64,000 nt of DNA from Methylococcales bacterium (GCA_026398895.1 JAPLRZ010000050.1:1-64000), one strand, 5' to 3'; positions 1 through 9,892 are shown, counted from the first letter of the stretch. Numbers and translations: made by a program. Notes: generated from the letters alone by a model not told the origin.

Positions 1-162
1 ACTCAATAAAAAACTAATATACATAGGCAACGTACAACGTGCCGTTGGTGGGCGACTTGGTTTCCTTATCACAATCTTGCTATTTTCTTGGTTAGGGGAT
101 GTTCGTATTTTATAGCATCTGTCAATGCGTAACTTCTATTAACTTAATGGAACTATAAAAGC

Positions 163-216
163 GGAGTAAAACAGCTTTAGCTGTTTTTATGCCAATAGCT
201 AAAGCTATTGGACTCC
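163..216. repeat. BIME-like double-hairpin repeat (GGAG...CTCC), copy 1
   Basis: GGAG at 163-166 is followed by a hairpin (AAAACAGC 168-175 / GCTGTTTT 180-187), a short linker, a second hairpin (CAATAGCT 193-200 / AGCTATTG 203-210) and CTCC at 213-216. The second hairpin recurs exactly at 9929-9946. The architecture resembles REP/BIME elements mobilised by TnpA-REP (RAYT) proteins, whose REPs carry a GTAG or GGAG tetranucleotide; that link is inference. Nothing else is recognised in positions 1-235. Confidence 0.65.
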
Positions 217-235
217 TGTTCTGCGATACTATTTT

Positions 236-652
236 TTATTCCAACGACAACACTAAACGCTTACCTAATGCTTTGGCGGCTTTGTTTAATTGATTTAAGC
301 TGGCTGAGTTTCTCGGATTTTCGAGTTTTTCCACATTGGATAGAGTTGTGTTCATTGCATTCGCTAATTCCACGATTGAACGATTACCTCTTGCCTTTTT
401 CATCAAAATAGCCATTTGAATTTTAGGCTCTGGGTAAGCTAAAAAACCACCATCAGGGCAAATTGATGCTTCGGGAATGGTTTGATTCATTTCTAAGCGA
501 CTTTCTAACATGGCGGATAATACTTCAACCGCATTAAAAGCAGCTTCTTCCAAATTATCACCTTGAGTAAAGGCTTCTTCAATATCAATAAACTGCACAA
601 ACAGAACGCCGTTTTCTTCGGCTTCAACGGTGTAAGGAAAACCAACATTCAT
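236..652 (-). CDS. hicB: HicB-family antitoxin with C-terminal HTH
   Basis: A 138-residue protein. Residues 1-60 look like the HicB partial RNase-H fold (start MNVGFPYTVEAEENG, with the usual '..EA..NA.E.L..ML' helix). The C-terminal half reads as an XRE-like helix-turn-helix (SIVELANAMNTTLSNVEKLE), which in this family binds the operator and represses the operon. In type II HicAB systems HicB neutralises the HicA mRNA interferase. Its ATG overlaps the hicA stop in an ATGA arrangement (649-652), the normal coupling for hicA-hicB. The hicB frame is intact while hicA is frameshifted, so the antitoxin may now be orphaned. It lies just downstream of hisD on the same strand and probably shares its transcript. 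Confidence 0.85.
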   Translation of the reverse strand: MNVGFPYTVEAEENGVLFVQFIDIEEAFTQGDNLEEAAFNAVEVLSAMLESRLEMNQTIPEASICPDGGFLAYPEPKIQMAILMKKARGNRSIVELANAMNTTLSNVEKLENPRNSASLNQLNKAAKALGKRLVLSLE

Positions 653-829
653 CTTAACTTTACTCCTGATTGTTTTTCGATAGATTTGATTACGCCAATA
701 CCTAAGTCTTTACTACCATGTACAGAATCGCAAAGCCCCTGCTTTTCTCATGATGTGATGACTACCGTTGACTCCAACCAGTACCCAGCCCTCTTTTTTC
801 AAACGTGCAACGATTTCTTTACCATTCAT
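649..829 (-). pseudogene. hicA: HicA mRNA interferase, frameshifted
   Basis: Translating from the ATG at 829 gives MNGKEIVARLKKEGWVLVGV then NGSHHIMRKAG, the HicA double-stranded-RNA-binding-like fold with its conserved catalytic His in the GSHH motif. The frame then stops at a TAG. The +1 frame continues as SVHGSKDLGIGVIKSIEKQS and ends in TGA at 651-649, overlapping the hicB ATG. The span is 181 nt, one more than the 60 codons of a normal HicA. Removing one G from the G4 run (plus-strand CCCC at 736-739) restores a full 59-residue HicA. Either a real inactivating insertion or a homopolymer sequencing error. The ATG sits 2 nt after the hisD stop. Confidence 0.85.
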
Positions 830-831
830 TA

Positions 832-2136
832 CTATTTAATGCGATATTCCGCAGAACGCGCATGAGCGGTTAAATATTCACCCCGCGCCAATACAGAAGC
901 GGTTTTACCCAATTCACTCGCGCCACTTTCTGAGCAATTAATTAAACTGCTACGTTTTTGAAAATCGTACACGCCTAAGGGTGAGGAAAACCGCGCTGTG
1001 CTGGAGGTTGGCAAGACGTGATTCGGCCCCGCGCAATAATCGCCCAAAGCTTCGGCGGTGTAGCGTCCCATAAAAATTGCGCCTGCGTGACGGATTTGCT
1101 CACACAGAGCTTCTGGATTTGCTACCGATAATTCCAAATGCTCAGGCGCGATAATATTCGCCACTTCAGCGGCTTGGTTTAGACACTCGACTTTAATCAA
1201 CGCGCCGCGTGTGGTCAGTGATGCAGTGATAATTTCAGCGCGTTCCATCGTTGGCAACAGTTTGTTAATACTGGCTTCAACGGCGGTTAAAAACTCGGCA
1301 TCATCACTAATCAAAATCGCTTGCGCATTTTCATCGTGTTCGGCTTGTGAGAATAAATCCATCGCAATCCAGTCTGGGTTGGTTTTGCCATCGCAAATTA
1401 CCAGAATTTCCGAAGGACCTGCAATCATGTCGATACCAACTTGCCCGAACACCAGTTTTTTCGCGGTTGCCACATAGATATTACCCGGCCCGACAATTTT
1501 TGCCACCGCTGGAATCGTTTGTGTGCCGTAAGCCAACGCCGCCACCGCTTGCGCTCCGCCAATGCTGAACACTCTATCGACACCCGCCAAATAAGCTGCC
1601 GCCAATACCAGTTCATTGCTATCACCGTTAGGCGTTGGCACGACCATAATCAATTCGCTCACTCCTGCGACTTTGGCAGGAATGGCATTCATCAACACCG
1701 ACGATGGATACGCCGCTTTGCCGCCTGGCACATACAAACCCACGCGATCTAACGGCGTGATTTTTTGCCCCAAGACCGTGCCGTCCACTTCGGTATATTG
1801 CCACGGCTGAATTTTTTGATGTTCTGCGTAAGCACGGACTCTATCAGCGGCTGTTTGCAAAGCTTGTGCTTGTGCTTCGGGTAAGTTTTCCCAAGCGGTT
1901 TGCAATATCTCTTTCGATATTTCCAACTCACTCGCGTTAATCACTTCACGATTATCAAACCGATTAGTGTATTCAATCACTGCCGCATCACCGCGCTTGC
2001 GGACATCAGCAATAATATCTAATACCCGTTTATGAATATCTAAATCATCAGTTTCATTCCATGCCAGCAAATTTTTTAATTGTTGGTCAAAATCGGCTGA
2101 GCTAGTGTTAAGTTTTTGAATGATTAAATTAGACAT
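832..2136 (-). CDS. hisD: Histidinol dehydrogenase
   Basis: 434 residues, the normal length for HisD (EC 1.1.1.23), which catalyses the last two NAD-dependent oxidations from L-histidinol to L-histidine in the cytoplasm. Visible signatures: [56 protein letters not shown], the zinc-site segment [23 protein letters not shown], and the C-terminal His in [10 protein letters not shown]. It follows hisG by 52 nt on the same strand. In related genomes hisC often follows; here the next gene is the broken hicA, 2 nt away. Confidence 0.97.
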   Translation of the reverse strand: MSNLIIQKLNTSSADFDQQLKNLLAWNETDDLDIHKRVLDIIADVRKRGDAAVIEYTNRFDNREVINASELEISKEILQTAWENLPEAQAQALQTAADRVRAYAEHQKIQPWQYTEVDGTVLGQKITPLDRVGLYVPGGKAAYPSSVLMNAIPAKVAGVSELIMVVPTPNGDSNELVLAAAYLAGVDRVFSIGGAQAVAALAYGTQTIPAVAKIVGPGNIYVATAKKLVFGQVGIDMIAGPSEILVICDGKTNPDWIAMDLFSQAEHDENAQAILISDDAEFLTAVEASINKLLPTMERAEIITASLTTRGALIKVECLNQAAEVANIIAPEHLELSVANPEALCEQIRHAGAIFMGRYTAEALGDYCAGPNHVLPTSSTARFSSPLGVYDFQKRSSLINCSESGASELGKTASVLARGEYLTAHARSAEYRIK

Positions 2137-2188
2137 AGGATTAGGCGAGTCAGTAAAAATTAAAAAGAGTGTCAGCTTGGGTTATTAC

Positions 2189-2815
2189 TCACCGCTTCGC
2201 CAACGTCCGCTCAAACTGTGCTAACAATTCAGCAATCGGGGCATTTTTCATTTTCATGGCGGCTTTGTTGACCACGAGGCGGGAGCTAATGTTCATGATT
2301 AAATCACGCGGTTCCATGTCGTTGGCTTTTAGGGTGTTGCCTGTATCGACTAAATCCACGATGCAATCAGCTAAGCCGACTAGCGGAGCAAGCTCCATTG
2401 AGCCGTACAGTTTGATGATTTCGGCTTGTATACCTAGGCTGGCAAAATAACGTTCAGCGATTTTGACAAACTTGGTCGCGACGCGCACCCGTCCTTTAAT
2501 GGGCGGTGCGTTTTTACGCGTGGCGGTCATTAACCGACAACGGGCAATGCCTAGGTCTAACGGTTCGTAGAGACTTTCTGCACCGTGTTCGATGAGTACG
2601 TCTTTACCTGCGATACCTAAATCAGCCGCGCCGTATTCGACAAAGGTGGGAACATCGGTGGCGCGGATGATGACCAGTTGCACATCTTCGCGGGTGGTGT
2701 TTAAAATTAATTTGCGGCAGGTTTTGGGATCATCTATTGGGACGATACCCGCTTCTGCCAGCAAAGGCAGGGCTTCTTCATAAATTCTGCCTTTTGATAC
2801 TGCAATGGTGAGCAT
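2189..2815 (-). CDS. hisG: ATP phosphoribosyltransferase, short form
   Basis: 208 residues. It catalyses the first committed step of histidine synthesis, ATP + PRPP to N1-(5-phosphoribosyl)-ATP. Motifs: [15 protein letters not shown] at the N-terminus, [12 protein letters not shown], and the PRPP-binding [14 protein letters not shown]. The length marks the short form (HisGS), which lacks the C-terminal ACT-like histidine-sensing domain. Characterised short forms need the HisRS-like partner HisZ for activity and feedback control; no hisZ is in this window. It starts 9 nt after the murA stop, so it is very probably in the same operon. Confidence 0.96.
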   Translation of the reverse strand: MLTIAVSKGRIYEEALPLLAEAGIVPIDDPKTCRKLILNTTREDVQLVIIRATDVPTFVEYGAADLGIAGKDVLIEHGAESLYEPLDLGIARCRLMTATRKNAPPIKGRVRVATKFVKIAERYFASLGIQAEIIKLYGSMELAPLVGLADCIVDLVDTGNTLKANDMEPRDLIMNISSRLVVNKAAMKMKNAPIAELLAQFERTLAKR

Positions 2816-2824
2816 AGTAAAACC

Positions 2825-4138
<1,314 letters not shown>

Positions 4139-4147
4139 TTAAAAACC

Positions 4148-4459
4148 TTACAGCTCTGTTGTTGCAAAATAACTGGATTTATCAAAACCGCTGAGCTTGG
4201 CAAGATTGTGTAGTTGTTTTGGAATATTTTTAAATTGTAACTGGATTCGATTGTAACGGGCGTGTTTTATCCATTCAATCATCAGTGCGAGACCCGCGCT
4301 ATCGGTGCAAGTTACATTACCAAGATCAATAGTGGCAAATTTAGTCGTGTTTAGAAAATCAAAGGATTTGACGGTTTTCTTATCAATAGTCGCAAACGTC
4401 AAATCACCATCGACAATAAACTGTCCAGCACCTTGGTCGATAACCGCCAATTTACTCAT
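4148..4459 (-). CDS. mlaB: STAS-domain protein, MlaB type
   Basis: 103 residues forming one STAS domain. The conserved loop CTDSAGLALMIEW contains the Ser typical of STAS proteins. In E. coli, MlaB binds the ATPase MlaF and is needed for assembly and activity of the MlaFEDB phospholipid transporter that keeps the outer membrane asymmetric. Its ATG overlaps the mlaD stop (ATGA at 4456-4459), so the two are translationally coupled. No mlaC lies between mlaD and mlaB, unlike E. coli, and its usual partner mlaF is not in the window. Confidence 0.85.
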   Translation of the reverse strand: MSKLAVIDQGAGQFIVDGDLTFATIDKKTVKSFDFLNTTKFATIDLGNVTCTDSAGLALMIEWIKHARYNRIQLQFKNIPKQLHNLAKLSGFDKSSYFATTEL

Positions 4460-4938
4460 TTTTTATCCCCTTGGGCTTTTTCTTCGGCGGATTTGAATAA
4501 AAACTGACCGATGATTTTTTCAAGAATTATGGCTGATTGGGTAATATCAATCTTGCTGCCATTTTTCAAAACCGTGTCTGAACCACCTGCATCGAGATTA
4601 ACATATTGTTCACCGAGTAAACCTGCGGTAAAAATACTGGCAGTGGTGTCATCGGGCAAGGTATTGTATTTTGCATCAATTGCCATGCTCACAACCGCTT
4701 GATAGGTTTTAGTATCAAAACTAATATCGGTCACTTTGCCGATTTTAACGCCTGCGGCTGACACGGCTGATTTAATTTTTAAGCCGCCAGAACTTTCAAA
4801 ACGAGCGGTGACAGTGTAAGTATCTTGCTGACCAAATGAACTGAGATTGCTCACTTGTAAGGCAAGGAAAAATAGCCCAGCAAACCCTGCTGCGACAAAA
4901 AGACCCACCAGTGTGTCTTGAGTGGCTGTGTGCTGCAT
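4456..4938 (-). CDS. mlaD: MlaD, MCE-domain substrate-binding subunit
   Basis: 160 residues from the chosen ATG at 4938, which has a good ribosome site (GGAG about 9 nt upstream); a longer reading frame back to 4980 would run into mlaE. One N-terminal membrane anchor (LVGLFVAAGFAGLFFLAL) is followed by a single MCE/MlaD domain (FESSGGLKIKSAVSAAGVKI, then the LGEQYVNLDAGG segment). It holds phospholipid in the periplasm as part of the inner-membrane Mla complex. The start is 1 nt after the mlaE stop and the gene overlaps mlaB by 4 nt, so all three are co-translated. Confidence 0.93.
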   Translation of the reverse strand: MQHTATQDTLVGLFVAAGFAGLFFLALQVSNLSSFGQQDTYTVTARFESSGGLKIKSAVSAAGVKIGKVTDISFDTKTYQAVVSMAIDAKYNTLPDDTTASIFTAGLLGEQYVNLDAGGSDTVLKNGSKIDITQSAIILEKIIGQFLFKSAEEKAQGDKK

Positions 4939-4939
4939 A

Positions 4940-5722
4940 TTACTTATCTCCAAACATAAGTGCGGTAAGAATAAAATCAAGAATTAAAATACTAAATGCC
5001 GAATTGACCACCGTGCGAGTGGTGGCACGACTGACACCTTCGGAGGTAGGAATGGCATCATAGCCTTCAAACAAGGCAATCCACGAGGTAACAAAACCAA
5101 AAATAATGCTTTTAATCACGCCATTGAGTATGTCATCGTAAAAATCGATTTGGGTCTGCATTTGCGACCAATAAGAGCCGTCGTCCACGCCTAGTAAACC
5201 AGAACCGACCAATTGTCCGCCAATAATACCCACCGCACTGAATAAGGCGGCTAATAAAGGCATCGAGATGAAGCCTGCCAAAAAACGTGGGGTAATGATA
5301 CGCCGTATCGGATCAACTGCCATCATTTCCATGCCTGACAATTGTTCAGTGGCTTTCATTAAACCAATCTCTGCGGTTAAAGCCGACCCCGCTCTGCCTG
5401 CAAATAATAAGGCAGTGACCACAGGACCTAGTTCTCGAACCAATGAGGCGGACACCATAACGCCTAAACTTTCTTCCGCGCCAAAATCAGACAGAATATA
5501 AAAGCCTTGTAAACCCAGCACCATGCCGACAAATAAACCTGAAATGGTGATAATTAAAAATGACAATACCCCAACAGAGTAAAGTTGATTCATTAATAAG
5601 CGTGGCCTAGGTAACACGCTGGCAATACCTGCCAACGTGCTTAATAAAAAATAAGTACCGCGTCCGAGTTTGGTAAAACTGGTGCGAGTGTCTGCACCTA
5701 GATTTTGAAAAAATTGCATCAT
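4940..5722 (-). CDS. mlaE: MlaE-family ABC permease
   Basis: 260 residues with about five to six membrane segments, and the family signatures LGLQGFYILSDFGAEESLG, ELGPVVTALLFAGRAGSALTAEIG and VDPIRRIITPRFLAG. It is the transmembrane subunit of the Mla phospholipid transporter. Normally the ATPase gene mlaF lies immediately upstream; here the stop codon of a TOPRIM-protein gene is 3 nt before the ATG, and no convincing Shine-Dalgarno is visible in front of MMQFFQNLG. Translation may therefore depend on coupling to the upstream genes. The encoded protein looks intact. Confidence 0.93.
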   Translation of the reverse strand: MMQFFQNLGADTRTSFTKLGRGTYFLLSTLAGIASVLPRPRLLMNQLYSVGVLSFLIITISGLFVGMVLGLQGFYILSDFGAEESLGVMVSASLVRELGPVVTALLFAGRAGSALTAEIGLMKATEQLSGMEMMAVDPIRRIITPRFLAGFISMPLLAALFSAVGIIGGQLVGSGLLGVDDGSYWSQMQTQIDFYDDILNGVIKSIIFGFVTSWIALFEGYDAIPTSEGVSRATTRTVVNSAFSILILDFILTALMFGDK

Positions 5723-5725
5723 ATT

Positions 5726-6292
5726 TTATTCTGATTCAACAAAAAGTTGGGTTAATTTGGTTTTTAATTCATCAAAATGCGGATGTTTAAAATTATACTG
5801 TTCGTTAGGGTAAACGATATGATAAATCCGATTGAGAATAGCCTTATGATTTTCTTTTGATTCAAGTTGAGAGCAATCTAAAAAGCATTCGATACAACTT
5901 CTTAGTTGCTGATCAATTGTTGATAAGATGAGGGATTCTAAGTTACCGTTTTGTGTTATGGGGTCACGCATAACATAAACTTGGCTAATGTTTTTAATAC
6001 CTAAGTTAGTAATAACGTTATCTAATTTATCTTTAGTATTCAAATAGCCGCCATATACAGCATCTTTATTAATATCATCTGCATCCAATACAAATAATAT
6101 TTTTCTAATTGTGTCACTATCTGTTTCTAATTTAACATCTTTGTATTTTCGGTGATTTTCATCAAAGAAATAACTTTTACTACTCATTATGTACGATATA
6201 ACATCATTTTTTCTAAATCCCATGTGTTCAATTAGAGATTTTAAGAACTGTATATCCGTTTCTCCCTCACAAAAAATAGCGACCTTGCTCAT
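5726..6292 (-). CDS. Small TOPRIM-like protein (DUF3226/DUF4435-like)
   Basis: About 188 residues from the ATG at 6292, which has AGAGG about 12 nt upstream; a TTG start at 6301 is less likely. The N-terminal FCEGETDIQFLKSLIE has the catalytic Glu of a TOPRIM fold and FVLDADDI gives the DxD element. TOPRIM domains of this size are paired with AAA ATPases in OLD-like and PARIS-like anti-phage systems, where they act as nucleases. It starts 2 nt after the stop of the upstream ATPase gene, so the two form a unit. The exact family is not certain, and a defence role is inferred from domain pairing and from the nearby mobile-element relic. Confidence 0.65.
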   Translation of the reverse strand: MSKVAIFCEGETDIQFLKSLIEHMGFRKNDVISYIMSSKSYFFDENHRKYKDVKLETDSDTIRKILFVLDADDINKDAVYGGYLNTKDKLDNVITNLGIKNISQVYVMRDPITQNGNLESLILSTIDQQLRSCIECFLDCSQLESKENHKAILNRIYHIVYPNEQYNFKHPHFDELKTKLTQLFVESE

Positions 6293-6294
6293 TA

Positions 6295-7284
6295 TTACCA
6301 ACCTCTTAATTCGCGTTCATCGGCAATACTGTCTAAAATCATTTCATAATCGCGGGTTATAGATTTAATTTCCTGATTTTTATTTTTAACCAACAGAGTG
6401 TAAGAAATATCCTGTTCGTCTAATTTTTTAGCCACCCGTGCAAATGATTCCAGCATTTCTTTTGAATGGGTAGTGGCAAATATTTGGCAGTTGGTTTTTT
6501 TAGACAGCGTTAAAATTATTTCCCATAATCTATCAAGATGGTCGTAATAAATACCGTTGTCTATTTCATCAATAAATAAATAGCCGTTTTCACAGGCATA
6601 AAGAGCGCAGATAATGGAAATATAATGTTTTAAACCATCGCCAAATTCGGTTATATCACGGTATTCACCGTTGGTTTTGCACTGAGGTTTATCTATTACT
6701 TTAAAAATTTCAATACTATTATCAAACTCTCTTATAAAGCTATTTAATTCATTTTCCTTATCATTTTTCTGAATATTTTTAAATAACTCTATTAGCTTAA
6801 CATCTTGTAATTTAAATTGACCAAGAAAATTAATGTTGTCATTTTTTTCATTAATTATGAAATTTAATATGCTAATTTCATTTGAATTAATATTAATTGA
6901 TTCATTTCCTACACAAAATATGTACTCTTTTTTAAGTTCTTTTAATGATATAGAAAAGCTCTGAAAATTTAAATTAGATTTTGCCTTGTAATTTTTATAG
7001 TAATCCAAAAAAAACAACAAGTCTTTTTCTTGCAATGCACTTCCTGTTGCTAGATTTAAAAACTCTCTTTGTATTTTTACACTAATAATTGCATTAACCA
7101 TATGTGCAATATCTTTTGAACGAACATTAATATAACAAGCCTCCATAAACGCGGTTTTACCGACATTATTCTTACCGCCAATTAAATTAACCCGCTTAAA
7201 TCCAGACGCTTTAAAATCCGCAAAGCATTTAAACTGCTTAATTTCAATATCGGTTAAAAAATGCGTGCCTGTTTGTTCAGTCAT
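6295..7284 (-). CDS. AAA ATPase (AAA_15/AAA_21, OLD/RecF-like)
   Basis: 329 residues from the ATG at 7284; an in-frame TTG at 7347 would extend into DNA next to the IS relic and is not favoured. The N-terminus IEIKQFKCFADFK is followed by Walker A GGKNNVGKTAFMEA, an ABC-signature-like FGDGLKHYISI, Walker B YLFIDEIDNGI and the D-loop/switch region IFATTHSKEM. This is the compact ABC-type ATPase seen in OLD nucleases, RloC-like and PARIS AriA-like proteins. It lacks its own nuclease domain; the TOPRIM partner is encoded next. The middle part is AT-rich and Lys/Asn/Ile-rich, unlike the flanking genes, which suggests acquisition. Confidence 0.8.
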   Translation of the reverse strand: MTEQTGTHFLTDIEIKQFKCFADFKASGFKRVNLIGGKNNVGKTAFMEACYINVRSKDIAHMVNAIISVKIQREFLNLATGSALQEKDLLFFLDYYKNYKAKSNLNFQSFSISLKELKKEYIFCVGNESININSNEISILNFIINEKNDNINFLGQFKLQDVKLIELFKNIQKNDKENELNSFIREFDNSIEIFKVIDKPQCKTNGEYRDITEFGDGLKHYISIICALYACENGYLFIDEIDNGIYYDHLDRLWEIILTLSKKTNCQIFATTHSKEMLESFARVAKKLDEQDISYTLLVKNKNQEIKSITRDYEMILDSIADERELRGW

Positions 7285-7354
7285 AATATTATCGTGAATA
7301 GACGAAATGATTAATTCGTAGATACCATCTCTCCAAATCAATCGCAAGCGACAT

Positions 7355-7978
7355 TTAAGTCGTTTGTGGTTGATAGGGTTTCTGGCGTTTTAGAACACCA
7401 AAACAAATCTGTACCAGTTTTCGCATGGCTGCGCCGAGTGCGGGGTTACTTTCCAGCAACGCTTTGTTTTCTCTTAATTTATCGTGTTTGTTGATGTGGT
7501 CTTCAATCAGTTTGTCTAGCCGTTGTTGTTCGCTTTCCAGCTGTTCTATCATCAGCGTTAATGAGTTAATCACTTCGTCTGGTGCAAGGCTAATCACTGC
7601 TTTTTCTTGCCGATTTTTCTCGCGTTGCAGGTCTTTTTCAATGCCGTCAAAGCGAGCAAGCAGGACTTTTAGTGTGCGTATTTCGGGTGCTTCGGGTTGC
7701 CAGACCTTAGGATTTTCCTTGAAGCCATAACCCGCTGACACCACACTGTCTTTTTTGTCGTTTTTGCTTCTCACGCCTAAGCCTTGGGCGTAAAACTTCA
7801 CTTGCGCGGGATTGACCACGGATACCTTCGCCCCTGCGTCAGCCAGAAAGGTCGCCAGTTGTTGGTGATAAATGCCTGTCGCTTTCATGACGAAATGGTG
7901 TTCTACCATCGCTAACCCTGTGTTTTTCAACGACCCGTCCAGCTTCGCTTTGCTAACATCTATACCTATTGTGTTCAT
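7355..7978 (-). pseudogene. IS110-family transposase, internally deleted relic
   Basis: 207 residues from the ATG at 7978 (GGGGAG upstream) against roughly 320-340 for intact IS110 transposases. The N-terminus IGIDVSKAKLD carries the first acidic residue (D7), and VRSKNDKKD gives D74 and D77 of the DEDD RuvC-like site. The segment between them is short by about 45 residues and the catalytic Glu of the usual VMEATGIY is Lys here (VMKATGIY). After the coiled-coil-like middle, LLESNPALG jumps straight to the extreme C-terminus AAMRKLVQICFGVLK, so the serine-bearing Transposase_20 domain is missing. Both deletions keep the frame. It is almost certainly inactive as a recombinase. Confidence 0.88.
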
Positions 7979-8167
7979 CTCTTTCACTCCCCTTGTTCAT
8001 TCAGCCTCTTTCCTACAGGAAGGACTCGGATACCATTTAGATCCAGAAATCAGTGCATGGGTTTTATCTACCTCACAGACTTGCCTCTAAGGTTGGGGTG
8101 CCGCTTTTTGGCAACCTAACAAAACCCTGAACCGCTGTCAACACCACATCCTTTCATCACCGCATTT

Positions 8168-8194
8168 TTGTTGGGTTGGCTTATCGCCAATCCA
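8168..8194. repeat. Hairpin repeat (GTTGGGTTGGC/GCCAATCCAAC)
   Basis: Arms GTTGGGTTGGC and GCCAATCCAAC flank TTATC, with one mismatch. It is a typical dispersed intergenic palindrome; there is no T-tract, so it is not a clear terminator. Confidence 0.6.
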
Positions 8195-8280
8195 ACCTAC
8201 ACATCTAACGCGATAAGGTGCGCTAATCATAGGATGTGCTAAGAAACGAACACGCTCGTTTTCGAGAAATACAACGCGAG

Positions 8281-8324
8281 TGATGCGCCTCCTATCGTTG
8301 GCACATCTATCACCCTGATATTTA
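8281..8324. repeat. Dispersed intergenic repeat, copy A
   Basis: The core TGCGCCTCCTAT, then GGCA..TCTA/CCTA, then CTGATATTT, recurs at 10134-10176 with about three quarters identity. The function is unknown. Confidence 0.55.
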
Positions 8325-8373
8325 AACAATTCAGCTTTGAATTACAGGAATACAAACCTAGGTTTGAACTCCA

Positions 8374-8772
8374 TTAGCCTTGCTTAAAACTGTGTATCAA
8401 TCGCCGATCTTTTTTATTCGGCTTGTGTTCGGGTGGTGTAAAACCTGACAATGCTCGTTGTTCACGCAATACCAAAATTTGTTGCTCACGTTTAGCCAAG
8501 CTTTCAGTATCTTCCTGATACATTAACACCGCGTCTTTTGCAGCGCGGCGTTGTGCGCTCAGCGCGGTGATGGTCACTTGCCAGCGTAAACCCTCTTTAC
8601 TAATATCCAGCACCGCGCCTATTTTTACTTCTTTGCTGGATTTAACACGCTGCTCATTCACATGGACTTTACCACCGCCTATTGCATCGGAAGCCAGCGA
8701 GCGCGTTTTAAAAAACCGCGCTGCCCACAACCATTTATCTAAGCGGATAGATTCAAGTTCAGAGTGCGCCAT
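8374..8772 (-). CDS. hslR: Heat-shock ribosome-associated protein Hsp15
   Basis: 132 residues. An S4 RNA-binding domain occupies about residues 9-65 ([19 protein letters not shown], then [13 protein letters not shown]), followed by a basic tail, as in E. coli Hsp15. Hsp15 binds stalled 50S subunits that still carry peptidyl-tRNA and helps recycle them. The start overlaps the end of ispH by 14 nt, so it is probably cotranscribed and translationally coupled with it; that pairing is unusual compared with the hslR-hslO arrangement of enterics. Confidence 0.92.
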   Translation of the reverse strand: MAHSELESIRLDKWLWAARFFKTRSLASDAIGGGKVHVNEQRVKSSKEVKIGAVLDISKEGLRWQVTITALSAQRRAAKDAVLMYQEDTESLAKREQQILVLREQRALSGFTPPEHKPNKKDRRLIHSFKQG

Positions 8773-9721
8773 GTAGCTCTGCGTTTTTCTTCAAGCCTCT
8801 AGGTAGGGAAAAAACTACTTTTTCTTCAATACCTTGAATCTCAACAGTTGATGTGCCACCCCACAATTTTAATTGCTCTATTACTTCCTGCACTAATACT
8901 TCTGGAGCAGACGCGCCTGCGGTTACACCCACGATATTCACGCCATCAAACCAAGCTAACTGCATATCTTGTGCTGTGTCAATAAGATACGCCGTTCTAC
9001 CCAGTTGTTCAGCAATTTCACGCAAACGATTAGAATTTGAACTATTGGGTGAGCCGACTACCAGTATCGTGTCTGCTGATTTAGCCAATTCATAAACAGC
9101 ATCTTGACGATTTTGGGTGGCATAGCAAATATCGTCTTTTTTCTGTTCTTGAATCGAAGTAAATCTGGCTCTTAAGGCATCAACCATGATTTTTGTATCA
9201 GTCATCGATAAGGTAGTTTGGGTCACATACGCCAGATTATCAGGATTATGCACCACCAATTTTTCTACATCAGCTGGCGTTTCGACTAAATAAATGCCGC
9301 CATTGTCGGTACATTTTTCGTACTGCCCCATCGTGCCTTCGACTTCAGGATGCCCCGCATGACCGATAAGAATCACTTCACGGTCTGACTTAGCGTGTTT
9401 CGCTACCTGAATATGGACTTTAGTCACTAACGGGCAAGTGGCATCAAACACCGTCAACTTACGTTCTTTGGCTTCTTGTTGTACTTGTTTAGACACGCCA
9501 TGCGCACTAAAAATAAGATAAGAGCCGACAGGCACATCGGTTAAATCTTCAATAAAAATCGCGCCTTTTTCTTTCAGCCCATCCACCACCGTGCGGTTAT
9601 GAACCACTTCATGACGCACATAAATCGGTGCGCCAAAAGTTTCAATGGCTTGATCGACAATTTCAATAGCGCGATCAACACCAGCACAAAATCCACGAGG
9701 GTTAGCGAGTAAAATTTTCAT
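8759..9721 (-). CDS. ispH: 4-hydroxy-3-methylbut-2-enyl diphosphate reductase
   Basis: 320 residues, full length. It is the last MEP-pathway enzyme, reducing HMBPP to IPP and DMAPP with a [4Fe-4S] cluster. The three cluster cysteines are visible: C12 in [13 protein letters not shown]96 in [10 protein letters not shown] and C198 in [10 protein letters not shown]. The substrate-binding H41 (VRHEVVHNR), H74 (SAHGVS) and HPEVEGT around H123/E127 are also present. About 470 nt of repeat-rich non-coding DNA lies upstream, which should contain its promoter. Confidence 0.97.
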   Translation of the reverse strand: MKILLANPRGFCAGVDRAIEIVDQAIETFGAPIYVRHEVVHNRTVVDGLKEKGAIFIEDLTDVPVGSYLIFSAHGVSKQVQQEAKERKLTVFDATCPLVTKVHIQVAKHAKSDREVILIGHAGHPEVEGTMGQYEKCTDNGGIYLVETPADVEKLVVHNPDNLAYVTQTTLSMTDTKIMVDALRARFTSIQEQKKDDICYATQNRQDAVYELAKSADTILVVGSPNSSNSNRLREIAEQLGRTAYLIDTAQDMQLAWFDGVNIVGVTAGASAPEVLVQEVIEQLKLWGGTSTVEIQGIEEKVVFSLPRGLKKNAELHGAL

Positions 9722-9892
9722 ATCTTGAGTCTATAGGTTGGTTATTTCACAATGGCGTTATTTTAACTCAACAAGGCAACTACGGCTATTAAGTTAAGTA
9801 ATTGTGTGCGCGAATTAATTTGTGCCTACTTTGCTTAAACGTTAAATGTTAAATAATTGGTAGTGGTGAAAATTAAAATTACTTTGTAATTA

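Larger units (their letters stand above)
7979..8373. other. Non-coding stretch: IS110 left flank plus palindromic repeats
   Basis: No gene is supported. Positions about 7979-8120 lie upstream of the IS110 transposase start; in active IS110 elements this side carries the bridge-RNA region, so a decayed remnant is possible but not shown. Beyond that are dispersed repeats: a hairpin at 8168-8194, a conserved block at 8281-8324 with a relative at 10134-10176, and a perfect palindrome around AAACCTAGGTTT at 8353-8366. Confidence 0.5.

Noticed and set aside
14-61. Minus-strand peptide NGTLYVAYVY resembling a GIY-YIG nuclease N-terminus
   Set aside because: Only about 15 codons, followed by a stop at once and with a stop close upstream; too short to call a pseudogene.
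7285-7347. TTG start that would lengthen the AAA ATPase by 21 residues
   Set aside because: A TTG start with no ribosome site, reaching next to the IS110 relic; the AAA domain begins after the ATG at 7284.
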